Shown here one piece after another: positions 1 to 6,910 of a DNA stretch of 64,000 nucleotides. How positions within the stretch are numbered: position 1 is the first letter of the stretch; every line of letters starts with the position of its first letter. This DNA comes from VRUE01 sp963699225 (lineage in GTDB: Bacteria; Actinomycetota; Thermoleophilia; Solirubrobacterales; 70-9), in contig OY969423.1 of the NCBI GenBank assembly GCA_963699225.1, positions 2,046,001-2,110,000 of the forward strand, given 5' to 3'. The position numbers were made by a program, and so were the translations under genes. The notes beneath the pieces are model-generated. The model did not search any database. It saw nothing but the letters and a program-made list of their open reading frames with translations, and was not told the DNA's origin.

Positions 1-3
1 GTT

Positions 4-111
4 CTAAGCGGCCCTTGCGAGAACCTCCGAAGCGGTGGCAGTTGGCTTGCCGTCAGTGTCGATCTCTTCGACACTGGGAGCCTCATACGGCTCGGGACGG
101 ATCTCGCTCAT
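4..111 (-). CDS. Small leader-like peptide, possible RiPP precursor (35 aa)
   Basis: This is a 35-codon reading frame with an ATG start preceded by a strong Shine-Dalgarno (GGAGGAG, positions 120-114) and ending in TAG four bases from the window edge. The peptide is acidic and Pro/Glu-rich in its first half (PEPYEAPSVEEI), then DTDGKPTATASEV and a short Ala-rich tail; it has no Cys. A Tyr-x-x-Pro element followed by a hydrophobic residue resembles the leader motif that RRE domains bind in lasso-type and PqqD-associated peptides. It is divergent from a PqqD-like gene 100 bp away, and any maturation genes would lie beyond the left edge. The frame and ribosome-binding site are seen; the RiPP role is inference. 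It could instead be an unrelated small protein. Confidence 0.55.
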   Translation of the reverse strand: MSEIRPEPYEAPSVEEIDTDGKPTATASEVLARAA

Positions 112-211
112 CTCTCCTCCAGAAGTAGATCGCCAGTGGCGTGAGTCTAGCCGTATCGCTCTTAACCTCGAATCCATAGAGGCCGCTCATCCGGTCATAG
201 GGTATGGACCG
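112..211. promoter_or_regulatory. Divergent intergenic region between peptide gene and pqqD-like gene
   Basis: Both neighbours read outward from these 100 bases. On the plus strand TAGGGT (198-203) ends 8 nt before the pqqD-like ATG, the leaderless arrangement found repeatedly in this window. On the minus strand a TAGACT box lies about 25 nt before the peptide's Shine-Dalgarno sequence. Both boxes are pattern-based guesses without recognisable -35 boxes. Confidence 0.35.
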
Positions 212-502
212 ATGAGCGAAACCAAGACGATCGAGGCCGAGACCACACTGCGCCGCACCGAGCGCGCGGTGCACGGCGACCGGCCCGACGAGACCGTGTT
301 GCTCGACGTCGATGCCGGCACCGCGGTGCGGCTCAACTCGACCGGCGCCTGGATCTGGGAGCAGCTCGAGCAGCCGCGCCAGGTCAGCGAGCTGGCCAGT
401 GGCCTGGCCCAGCGCTTCGAAATCGACGAGGGGCGGGCGCTCGGCGACGTCGTTGCCTTCGCCCGCGAGATGGCGCGGCGCGACCTGCTCGCCGCCAGCT
501 AG
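212..502 (+). CDS. PqqD family protein (RiPP recognition element domain)
   Basis: 96 aa, the usual size of a stand-alone PqqD-type RRE protein. The features seen are a polar N-terminus, the strand pair DETVLLDVDAGTAVRLNSTG, then the ALxIWE-like turn (GAWIWEQLEQP) and helices ending in REMARRDLL. PqqD-like proteins bind leader peptides and deliver them to modifying enzymes. The start is the ATG at 212 because the domain fits from there and TAGGGT lies 8 nt upstream; the open frame continues further upstream but looks non-coding. The stop overlaps the lipA stop by 4 nt, convergently. Its partner may be the divergent 35-aa peptide; no modification enzyme is in view. Confidence 0.85.
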   Translation: MSETKTIEAETTLRRTERAVHGDRPDETVLLDVDAGTAVRLNSTGAWIWEQLEQPRQVSELASGLAQRFEIDEGRALGDVVAFAREMARRDLLAAS

Positions 503-1491
503 CCGGCCAGCGCCCGCTCGGGCAGGTTCTGGTCGGCGTGGTAACTCGAACGCACCAGCGGACCTGAGGCGACCGACTCGAAGCCGAGGTCGTAGGCCGC
601 CTTCTCCAGCGCCGCGAACTCCTCCGGGTGCCAGTAGCGCACCACCGGCAGGTGGTTTTCGGTCGGGCGCAGGTACTGGCCTACGGTCAGCACCTGGACG
701 CGATGCTCACGCAGCAGGCCGAAGGTCTCGACCATCTCCTCGAAGCTCTCGCCCAGCCCGACCATCAGCCCCGACTTGGTGACGACATCGGCGCCGCCCA
801 TCTCCTTGGCCATCTTCAGCACCCGCGCCGAGCGCAGGAATTTGGAGCCGCGCCGCGCCACTGGGTAGAGCCGGGGCACGGTCTCGACGTTGTGGTTGAA
901 GACGTCGGGCTTCTCGTGGATCACCTTGGCCAGCGGCATCTCCTGGCCGCGGAAGTCGGGGGTGAGGATCTCGACCTTGCAGCCGGGCGCCTGCATGCGG
1001 ATCGAGCGGATCACGCCGACGAAGGCGCTCGCACCGTAGTCGGGCAGGTCGTCGCGGTCGACCGAGGTGACGACGGCGTGGCGCAGTCCCATCTTCTTCA
1101 CTTGGTTGGCGACCCGCAGCGGCTCCAGCGGGTCGTTCCAGGTCGGCACGCCCGTCTTCACGTTGCAGAAGCCGCAGCGGCGGGTGCAGACGTCGCCGAG
1201 GATCATGAAGGTCGCCGTGCCGCGCTCCCAGCACTCGCCGACGTTGGGGCAGTTGGCCTCCTCGCAGACCGTGTGCAGGTTGTCGCTGCCGATCATCGCC
1301 TTAAGCCGGCGGTAGGTCGGCCCGCCCGGAGCCGGCACCTTCAGCCAGGGCGGCTTGCGGGCGCGGCGGAAGGGAACGGTGCCGTCGCTCTCGGCCGCGA
1401 TCCCGCCCGGCTTGGCACGGGAGCGCGTTACGTGGACTCGCTCCTCCGTGGGAGCGTTGCGCTCCGCGGGCTCTGTCGTCGACTCGCTCAT
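499..1491 (-). CDS. lipA: Lipoyl synthase LipA
   Basis: Radical SAM enzyme that inserts two sulfurs into protein-bound octanoyl groups to make lipoyl cofactor. 330 aa, normal length. It has both cluster motifs: the auxiliary cluster CEEANCPNVGEC (Cys76, 81, 87) and the radical SAM CTRRCGFC (Cys102, 106, 109), plus the C-terminal RSSYHA serine motif that ligates the auxiliary cluster. The start overlaps the lipB stop by 4 nt (ATGA), so lipB-lipA is a translationally coupled pair. The lipoylated targets, E2 of the 2-oxoacid dehydrogenase complex, begin about 3 kb away. The first ~45 residues are a polar extension. Confidence 0.97.
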   Translation of the reverse strand: MSESTTEPAERNAPTEERVHVTRSRAKPGGIAAESDGTVPFRRARKPPWLKVPAPGGPTYRRLKAMIGSDNLHTVCEEANCPNVGECWERGTATFMILGDVCTRRCGFCNVKTGVPTWNDPLEPLRVANQVKKMGLRHAVVTSVDRDDLPDYGASAFVGVIRSIRMQAPGCKVEILTPDFRGQEMPLAKVIHEKPDVFNHNVETVPRLYPVARRGSKFLRSARVLKMAKEMGGADVVTKSGLMVGLGESFEEMVETFGLLREHRVQVLTVGQYLRPTENHLPVVRYWHPEEFAALEKAAYDLGFESVASGPLVRSSYHADQNLPERALAG

Positions 1492-2258
1492 GCGACTCCG
1501 AGCCTAGCGTTGTCGAGGCCCAGCTCGGCCGGACTTGCTTCCCGGGGGGCGCGCTCATAGACCTCGGCGTAGCGCTCGGCGACCGTGTCGGCAAAGGGCG
1601 CCAGCTCCTGCTCGCTGCCGAGCTCGCGGCTCAGCGAGCTGACCTGACAGCCCTCGATACCGCAGGGCACGACCCACTCGAACGGCTGCAGGTCATTGCT
1701 GACGTTCACCGAGAGCCCGTGGGTGGTGATGCCGCGGCTGACGTGGACGCCGATCGAGCCGATCTTGCGCGCCTCTGGCGGTGGCGGGCCGATCCCGTCC
1801 ATGGTCTGCACGCTCTCCACCGCTGGGCCACCCGGTGGTGTGCCCTCGGTCCAGACCCCGGTCAGGCCCTCGATCGTCTGCGCACCTACCCCGTGCTTGC
1901 CCAGCGCCGAGATCGCCACCCGCTCGAGCCGCCGCACGTACTCGTGGACGTCGTCGCCGTAGGCGCGCAGGTCGACGATCGGGTAGGCGACCAGCTGCCC
2001 GGGCCCGTGGTAAGTGACGCGGCCGCCGCGATCGGTGTCGTGCACCGCGATCCCCTGCATCTCGTACCACTCGGCCGCCATCGGCAGCTCCTCAGGCGTG
2101 GAGCGGCGGCCGCGGGTGTAGGTGGGAGGGTGCTCGAGCAGCAGCAGGACGTCGGGAATCGAGCCGTCCTCGCGCGCGTCGCGCAGCCAGCGCTGGGCGA
2201 CCAGCGCCTCGTCGTAGGTGACGAGGCCGCAGCGGATTACGAGGACTTCTGCGCTCAT
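1488..2258 (-). CDS. lipB: Octanoyltransferase LipB
   Basis: Transfers octanoate from ACP to the lipoyl-domain lysine, the step before LipA. Motifs seen are RGGRVTYHGPGQLVAYP and KIGSIGVHVSRGITTHG, with the acyl-accepting cysteine in VPCGIEGC. The ATG at 2258 is preceded in frame by a GTG at 2261, and either could start the protein. There is an unusual Pro/Gly-rich insert of about 25 residues (after GVWTEG, before ARKIGSIG) where most LipB proteins have a short turn. It forms an operon with lipA and is divergent from the membrane protein gene at 2274. Confidence 0.95.
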   Translation of the reverse strand: MSAEVLVIRCGLVTYDEALVAQRWLRDAREDGSIPDVLLLLEHPPTYTRGRRSTPEELPMAAEWYEMQGIAVHDTDRGGRVTYHGPGQLVAYPIVDLRAYGDDVHEYVRRLERVAISALGKHGVGAQTIEGLTGVWTEGTPPGGPAVESVQTMDGIGPPPPEARKIGSIGVHVSRGITTHGLSVNVSNDLQPFEWVVPCGIEGCQVSSLSRELGSEQELAPFADTVAERYAEVYERAPREASPAELGLDNARLGVA

Positions 2259-2273
2259 CACCGAAATCGTTGC

Positions 2274-3929
2274 ATGACGCCGCTCTATCCTTTGGCGTCC
2301 TCCCTAATGGTCCAGTCAAAGGCCCTCCGACCAGACTGGCTTCCCGCCGTCGCCCTCAGCTCCCTGCTCGCCCTGGCGATGCTGGTCTGGAACCCGCAGG
2401 TCGGCGACCTCGCCGCCCAGGTCTTCCGTACCGAACTCTTCCAGCACGCCGGCCTGGCGATCTGGAACGGCAGCTGGTACGGCGGCCACTACACGCTCAC
2501 CTACAGCTTCCTCTTCCCACCGCTCGCCTCGCTGTTGGGGCCGCAGCTGGTCGGGACGATCTCGGTCGTCGCTTCCTCCTATTTCTTCGACCGCCTCGTG
2601 CGCGACCGCTGGGGCGCCCCCGCCCGCTGGGCGACCCTCTGGTTCGCCGCCGGCGTGGTCACGCTGCTCGCCGACGGCCAGCTCACCTTCGCTCTCGGCG
2701 TCGCTTTTGGCTTGGCTGCGCTGCGCTGCCTGCAGATCCGCCGCGACAAGCTCGCTTTCGCCGCAGCCGCAGCCTGCGCCCTCTCCAGCCCGGTCGCCGC
2801 CGCCTTCCTCGCCGGGATCGTCCTGGTCGGGGTGCTGGAGCGCGGCAGGCCGGTCAACCGGGTCGCCGCCGGCGCGGCCGCGATCGCGCTCGGCCTCGTC
2901 CTCCTGCCCAACCTCGCCTTCCCCGAATCGGGCCAGTTCCCCTTCGCCTTCTCCTCCTACGTCGCAATCCCGCTCTTCTGCGGCGGCGCGCTCTTCGTAA
3001 CGCGCGGGCTCGGCGATCAGGAGCGCCAGCTGCGCTGGGCCCTGATCGGCTACGTCGCGGCGGCGACCGTGTTGCTGCTGGCGCCAAACCCGATGGGCGG
3101 CAACGCCGTCCGCCTCGGCGCCCTCTTCGGCGGCCCGGTGCTGGCCGCGGTGATGCTCGCTCGACGGCCTCGCCTCGGCGCCTTCTCAGTCGTCGTCCTC
3201 TCGTTGGCGATGGCCGGCGGTCTCTACTGGCAGGTGACTGCCAGCGTTAGTCAGATCGCCCGTAGCGTCGGCGACCCCTCGACCTCGCGCGAGTACTTCC
3301 AGCCAGCCGCCCACTGGCTGCGCGCTCATGGCGGCACCGGCGTGCGGGTCGAGGTGCCACCGACCGCGAACCACTGGGAGTCGGCTTACTTGGCGACCCA
3401 GTTCGAGCTTGCGCGCGGCTGGCTGCGCCAGCTCGACACCACTCGCGACGACGTCTTCTACGACAACGAAAGCCAGCTGACCCCCGCGGCGTACGAGCAC
3501 TGGCTGCACCGCAACGCGATCTCCTACGTCGCCCTGCCCGATGCCCCGCTCGACTACTCCTCGGTCGCCGAGCGCCGCCTGATCCTCAGCGCGCCGAGCT
3601 ACCTCCATCTGCGCTGGAGCTCACCCCACTGGCGGATCTACGCGGTGCGAAATCCCGAGCCCCTGGTCGAGCCGATGGCCGGCGCCGCGGCTCACACGCT
3701 CTGGGTCGGGCGGCAGAGCTTCGGCCTCGACGTCACCCGTCCCGGCGACTTCCTCGTCCGCGTCAACTTCACCCCCTACTGGTCGATTGCCCGCGGCGCC
3801 GGATGCCTGCTGCGCCATGGCGAGTGGACGATCGCACGCGCCTCGCACCCCGGCATCCTCAGGGTCTCGGCCGACTTCTCCCTCGGCCGGGCCTGGAACG
3901 CGGTTACGGGCGCGAAGAAGACCTGTTGA
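2274..3929 (+). CDS. Large polytopic membrane protein, glycosyltransferase-like
   Basis: About 550 aa. The N-terminal two thirds holds roughly nine or ten hydrophobic segments, starting with LPAVALSSLLALAMLVW, and the last ~200 residues are soluble and rich in Trp/Tyr. The N-terminal stretch with GxWYGGHYTLTYSFLFPPL resembles membrane proteins annotated as 6-pyruvoyl-tetrahydropterin-synthase-related and GT-C-like transferases, but no catalytic motif can be assigned with certainty. The start is taken at ATG 2274; an alternative ATG lies 33 nt downstream at 2307. An open frame continues upstream only as the antisense of lipB. The specific function is unknown. Confidence 0.75.
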   Translation: MTPLYPLASSLMVQSKALRPDWLPAVALSSLLALAMLVWNPQVGDLAAQVFRTELFQHAGLAIWNGSWYGGHYTLTYSFLFPPLASLLGPQLVGTISVVASSYFFDRLVRDRWGAPARWATLWFAAGVVTLLADGQLTFALGVAFGLAALRCLQIRRDKLAFAAAAACALSSPVAAAFLAGIVLVGVLERGRPVNRVAAGAAAIALGLVLLPNLAFPESGQFPFAFSSYVAIPLFCGGALFVTRGLGDQERQLRWALIGYVAAATVLLLAPNPMGGNAVRLGALFGGPVLAAVMLARRPRLGAFSVVVLSLAMAGGLYWQVTASVSQIARSVGDPSTSREYFQPAAHWLRAHGGTGVRVEVPPTANHWESAYLATQFELARGWLRQLDTTRDDVFYDNESQLTPAAYEHWLHRNAISYVALPDAPLDYSSVAERRLILSAPSYLHLRWSSPHWRIYAVRNPEPLVEPMAGAAAHTLWVGRQSFGLDVTRPGDFLVRVNFTPYWSIARGAGCLLRHGEWTIARASHPGILRVSADFSLGRAWNAVTGAKKTC

Positions 3930-3972
3930 GCGACACCGTCTTGGCACCGAGGCCGCTGCTAGGTTGCCGCTG

Positions 3973-4611
3973 ATGAAGAAGCTCGCTCCTGCGATTCTCG
4001 CTGCCCTGGCCCTGCTCGTCGCGCTCTTGGCCACCGGCCCCGGCGCGACGGCCGCGCCGACGAGCTGCCCCAGCTTCCGCGTCCTCCACGACGACCGCAT
4101 TGGTCCCGCCGTTCTGCCAGCCGGCAGCTACACGATCACGATCGATTCGACCTCGGGACTTGCCTGCGGAGCGGCGGCGAAACTCTTCACCCGCTTTCTC
4201 GAGGACTACGACGGGGTTCTTCCCAGGCCATGGAGAGTGAGCGCCGAAGGGAGCGGCAAGGCGTCGTTCAAGCCCGGCGACGCTGCCGGCTTCTCGGTCT
4301 CGCGCAGCAGCGGAAGTGGCGAAGGGAGCTCTTTGCTCGGTGCTCTCTGCAATGGCACCTTCACGGTCAACGCCAGCACCCGGGTCGGCCCGCTGTTCTT
4401 CCCCAAGGCCGGCTACCTGCTCTACATCCCGCCGCGATCGGGGATCAGCTGCCGCCGCGCCTCCATCCTCTTCACCCGCTTCCTCGGTGCCGGCGGCGCC
4501 TTGCCGCAACCCTGGCGAACGATTGCCCAGACGGCGACCTTCTACAAGCCGGCCAACCCGACGCGCTCGGCTTTCCGCGTTGAGCCGCTGAGCGGCGCCG
4601 GTCCCCGCTAG
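3973..4611 (+). CDS. Secreted protein with two homologous domains, function unknown
   Basis: 212 aa with a clear signal peptide (KK followed by a Leu/Ala-rich core, cleavage probably after ATAAP). The mature part is an internal duplication: each half runs Cys, a short strand, R(I/V)GP, a turn, (L/F)PxAGxYxxxI, then G(L/I)xC near an (R/K)xxxLFTRFL motif, LPxPWR, and a closing F/Y-K-P-x-x-x strand. The paired cysteines suggest one disulfide per repeat. It looks leaderless: TAGGTT (3960-3965) ends 7 nt before the ATG. The stop overlaps that of pdhC by 4 nt, convergently. No family was recognised. Confidence 0.8.
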   Translation: MKKLAPAILAALALLVALLATGPGATAAPTSCPSFRVLHDDRIGPAVLPAGSYTITIDSTSGLACGAAAKLFTRFLEDYDGVLPRPWRVSAEGSGKASFKPGDAAGFSVSRSSGSGEGSSLLGALCNGTFTVNASTRVGPLFFPKAGYLLYIPPRSGISCRRASILFTRFLGAGGALPQPWRTIAQTATFYKPANPTRSAFRVEPLSGAGPR

Positions 4612-5921
4612 AGCGCCAGCGAGAGCGGCTCTTCGAGCAGCGAGCGCACGCGGGCGAGGAATTCGGCGGCGGGGGCGCCGTAGAGGATGCGGTGGTCGCA
4701 GGCGAGGTTGACCCGCATCAGGTGCGCGGTGGTGGTCTGGCCGTCGCGAACGACGGGGCGCTCGCTGATCGCGCCGACGGCGAGGATTGCCGCCTGCGGA
4801 GGGTTGATCACGGCGGCGAAGCTGTCGATGCCGAACATCCCCAGGTTGGAGACGGTGAAGGTCGCCCCCGAGAGCTCCGGCGGCGTGATCTGCCCGTCCC
4901 GCACCCGCTGTGCCAACGCCCGCGAATCGCCGGCGATCTGCCGCAGGTTCTTCTGGTCGGCATCGAAGATCGTCGGCACCACGAGCGCATCCCGAGCCGC
5001 CACCGCCACCCCGATGTTCACCCGCGAATAGAGCTCGAAGCGCCCATCCCGATAAGCCCCATTGGCCCGAGGATGATCCCGCAGCGCCAACGCACAAGCC
5101 TTGACCACCATGTCGTTGAACGAAGGAACGACGTCGCCTTCTTTGGCTCCGGCTTTGATTTGGGACCGAGCCGCAACCAACCGACTCATATCGATCTCTG
5201 CCTCCAAATAGAAGTGCGGCGCCGTCGCCTTCGACTCCGACATCCGCCTGGCGACCGTCGACTGCAGCTTCGACGGGTCTTCGTAGCTGACGGTCCCCTT
5301 GGCTGTTTCGGGAGCAGGAGCTGCTGGTGCGGAAGTGCTGGCTGGGGACGGAGCGGTCGCAGGTTCAAATCCTGTCTCCCCGGTAGGTGTGCCACCAGCT
5401 TTCTCGACATCGGCCTTGACGATCCGACCACCTGGCCCGGAGCCCTGAAGCTGTGCCAAGTCGAGACCCTTCTCCTTGGCAATCCGTCGAGCCACCGGTG
5501 ACGCCTTCGGGCGCTCGCCGCCTCCGTTGGAAGCCGGTGGTGCATTGATCGCAGCTTCCGCGGGTGGCGCCGTAGGGGGTACCGCCCCTGAGGAAGCTTT
5601 AGCTACCGGAGGGGGCGGTGGGTCCCCTGCGGCGACAGGACCCGCGGCAGTGCGGTCGGTCCCTCCACCGTCCCGATCGGACGCATCTGCATCCCCGACT
5701 GTCGCAATGGGGGTTCCGATCGCAACGGTCTCACCCTCCCGGACCAGAATCTCGCTAAGCGTCCCCGCCACGTCGCTTTCGTAAGCCATATTCGCCTTGT
5801 CGGTCTCGATCTCGACGAGCTCATCTCCCACGGCCACCTCGTCCCCAACCTGCTTCAGCCACTGCAGGATCGTTCCCTCCTCCATCGAGTCGGACAGCCT
5901 CGGCATCACGATCTCGGCCAT
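4608..5921 (-). CDS. pdhC: 2-oxoacid dehydrogenase E2, dihydrolipoamide acyltransferase
   Basis: Core subunit that passes acyl groups from E1 to CoA. 437 aa: one lipoyl domain (residues 1-76, lipoyl Lys42 in ETDKANMAYE), a linker, a peripheral-subunit-binding domain (138-174), a second linker, and the acyltransferase domain (about 213-437). The catalytic His motif reads DHRILYGA, with Tyr where most E2 proteins have Asp (HRxxDG). Both linkers carry foreign-looking sequence: residues 92-121 are encoded by an 87-bp repeat shared with grpE, and residues 181-189 (GETGFEPAT) are the antisense of a tRNA T-arm. The start overlaps the pdhB stop (TGATG). Pyruvate or branched-chain specificity cannot be decided here. 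Confidence 0.93.
   Translation of the reverse strand: MAEIVMPRLSDSMEEGTILQWLKQVGDEVAVGDELVEIETDKANMAYESDVAGTLSEILVREGETVAIGTPIATVGDADASDRDGGGTDRTAAGPVAAGDPPPPPVAKASSGAVPPTAPPAEAAINAPPASNGGGERPKASPVARRIAKEKGLDLAQLQGSGPGGRIVKADVEKAGGTPTGETGFEPATAPSPASTSAPAAPAPETAKGTVSYEDPSKLQSTVARRMSESKATAPHFYLEAEIDMSRLVAARSQIKAGAKEGDVVPSFNDMVVKACALALRDHPRANGAYRDGRFELYSRVNIGVAVAARDALVVPTIFDADQKNLRQIAGDSRALAQRVRDGQITPPELSGATFTVSNLGMFGIDSFAAVINPPQAAILAVGAISERPVVRDGQTTTAHLMRVNLACDHRILYGAPAAEFLARVRSLLEEPLSLAL
5359..5383 (+). repeat. tRNA 3'-end-like sequence inside the pdhC linker
   Basis: The plus strand, antisense to pdhC, reads as a T-arm plus acceptor strand: GCAGG stem, TTCAAAT loop, CCTGT stem, then CTCCCCG. 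It matches the GGTTCRANYCC B-box pattern. There is no matching full D-arm, anticodon arm or 7-bp acceptor partner upstream, so this is a fragment, not a gene. It encodes GETGFEPAT in the pdhC frame. Confidence 0.55.
5561..5647 (-). repeat. 87-bp structured repeat, copy 1 (in frame in pdhC)
   Basis: This stretch is identical to positions 40861-40947 in grpE at 78 of 87 positions and of equal length. It encodes residues 92-121 of E2, including PPPPPVAKASSGAVPPT. The plus strand folds into a hairpin: ACCGCCCC pairs with GGGGCGGT, and inside it AGCT pairs with AGCT around a TT loop. Between copies the inner stem differs by one A-T to C-G exchange that keeps pairing. The gene phase is also conserved. 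Confidence 0.85.
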
Positions 5922-6910
5922 CAGATCGACCCCTCCAAAGCAGCCAGTGCCGCCTTAACGACGTGCTCCTCATGAGGAATGGCAGCCTGCTCCAGCCGCC
6001 TCGAGTACGGCATGTGCACGTCGGCCCCGGTCACCCGTTGCACCGGCGCGTCGAGGTGGTCGAAGGCCTGCTCGGTGATCAGCGTCGCCAGGTTGGCGCC
6101 GACGCCGCCGTGCGGCCAGCCCTCCTCGACGATCACCGCCCGGTTCGTTTTGCGCACCGAGGCGAGGATCGTGTCGAGGTCGAGCGGGCGCAGCGTGCGC
6201 GGGTCGATCACCTCGGCCTCGACGCCGTGCTTGTCCGCCAGCGTCTGGGCCGCCTCCGCGGCCGTGTGGGCCATTTTGAGGATGCCGATGATCGTCACGT
6301 CGCCGCCCTCGCGGCGCACCGCGGCCTCGCCGAAGCGCAGCACCTCACCGTCGCCCTCGGGCACCTCACCGCGCGCCCCGTAGAGGCTCTCGTGCTCGAT
6401 GAAGATCACCGGGTTGTCGTCACGGATCGCCGTCTTCAGCAGCGCCTTGCCGTCAGCCGGGGTCGAGGGGCAGGCGACGAGCAACCCGGGCACCTGCAGG
6501 AAGAGGGCCTCGAAGCTGTGCGAGTGGGTGGGGCCGAGCTGGTGGCCGCCGCCACCGGGCATCCGCACCACCATCGGCACCCGCGCCTGGCCGTTGAACA
6601 TGTAGGGGATCGCGGCGGCGTGGTTGATGATCTGGTCGAGCGCGAGCAGCGAGAAGTTGACCGTCATCAGCTCGACGATCGGCCGCAGGCCGCCCATCGC
6701 CGCGCCGACCCCGGCGCCGACGATCGTGTTCTCGGAGATCGGCGTGTCGCGCACGCGGCGCTCGCCGAACTCGTCGAGCAGGCCCTCGGTCACCTTGAAG
6801 GCGCCCTGGAAGACGGCGACGTCCTCGCCCATCACCAGCACCGCCTCGTCGCGGCGCATCTCCTCCGCCATCGCGTCGCGCAGCGCCTCGCGCATTCGCA
6901 GCTCCGCCAT
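5921..6910 (-). CDS. pdhB: 2-oxoacid dehydrogenase E1 beta subunit
   Basis: 329 aa transketolase-type subunit that, with E1 alpha, performs TPP-dependent decarboxylation of the 2-oxoacid. The family features are visible: GEDVAVFQGAFKVTEGL near the N-terminus, PISENTIVGAGVGAAMGG, a beta-type pyrimidine-binding segment (DQIINHAAAIPYMFNG), GGGGHQLGPTHSHSFE, and a C-terminal transketolase_C domain (DPRTLRPLDLDTIL, EEGWPHGGVGANLA). It sits between pdhA and pdhC with 1-nt overlaps at both ends, so the three subunits are translationally coupled. Confidence 0.94.
   Translation of the reverse strand: MAELRMREALRDAMAEEMRRDEAVLVMGEDVAVFQGAFKVTEGLLDEFGERRVRDTPISENTIVGAGVGAAMGGLRPIVELMTVNFSLLALDQIINHAAAIPYMFNGQARVPMVVRMPGGGGHQLGPTHSHSFEALFLQVPGLLVACPSTPADGKALLKTAIRDDNPVIFIEHESLYGARGEVPEGDGEVLRFGEAAVRREGGDVTIIGILKMAHTAAEAAQTLADKHGVEAEVIDPRTLRPLDLDTILASVRKTNRAVIVEEGWPHGGVGANLATLITEQAFDHLDAPVQRVTGADVHMPYSRRLEQAAIPHEEHVVKAALAALEGSI

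Noticed and set aside
1760..1860. lipB Pro/Gly-rich insert as another foldback insertion
   Set aside because: Only a 7-bp pairing with a 32-nt loop and a short CCACC-G-GGTGG were found; no match to the repeats in pdhC, grpE or thiE.
1719..2273. Long open frame extending the 2274 membrane protein gene upstream
   Set aside because: It is the antisense of lipB; hydrophobic, family-like sequence begins only at 2274.
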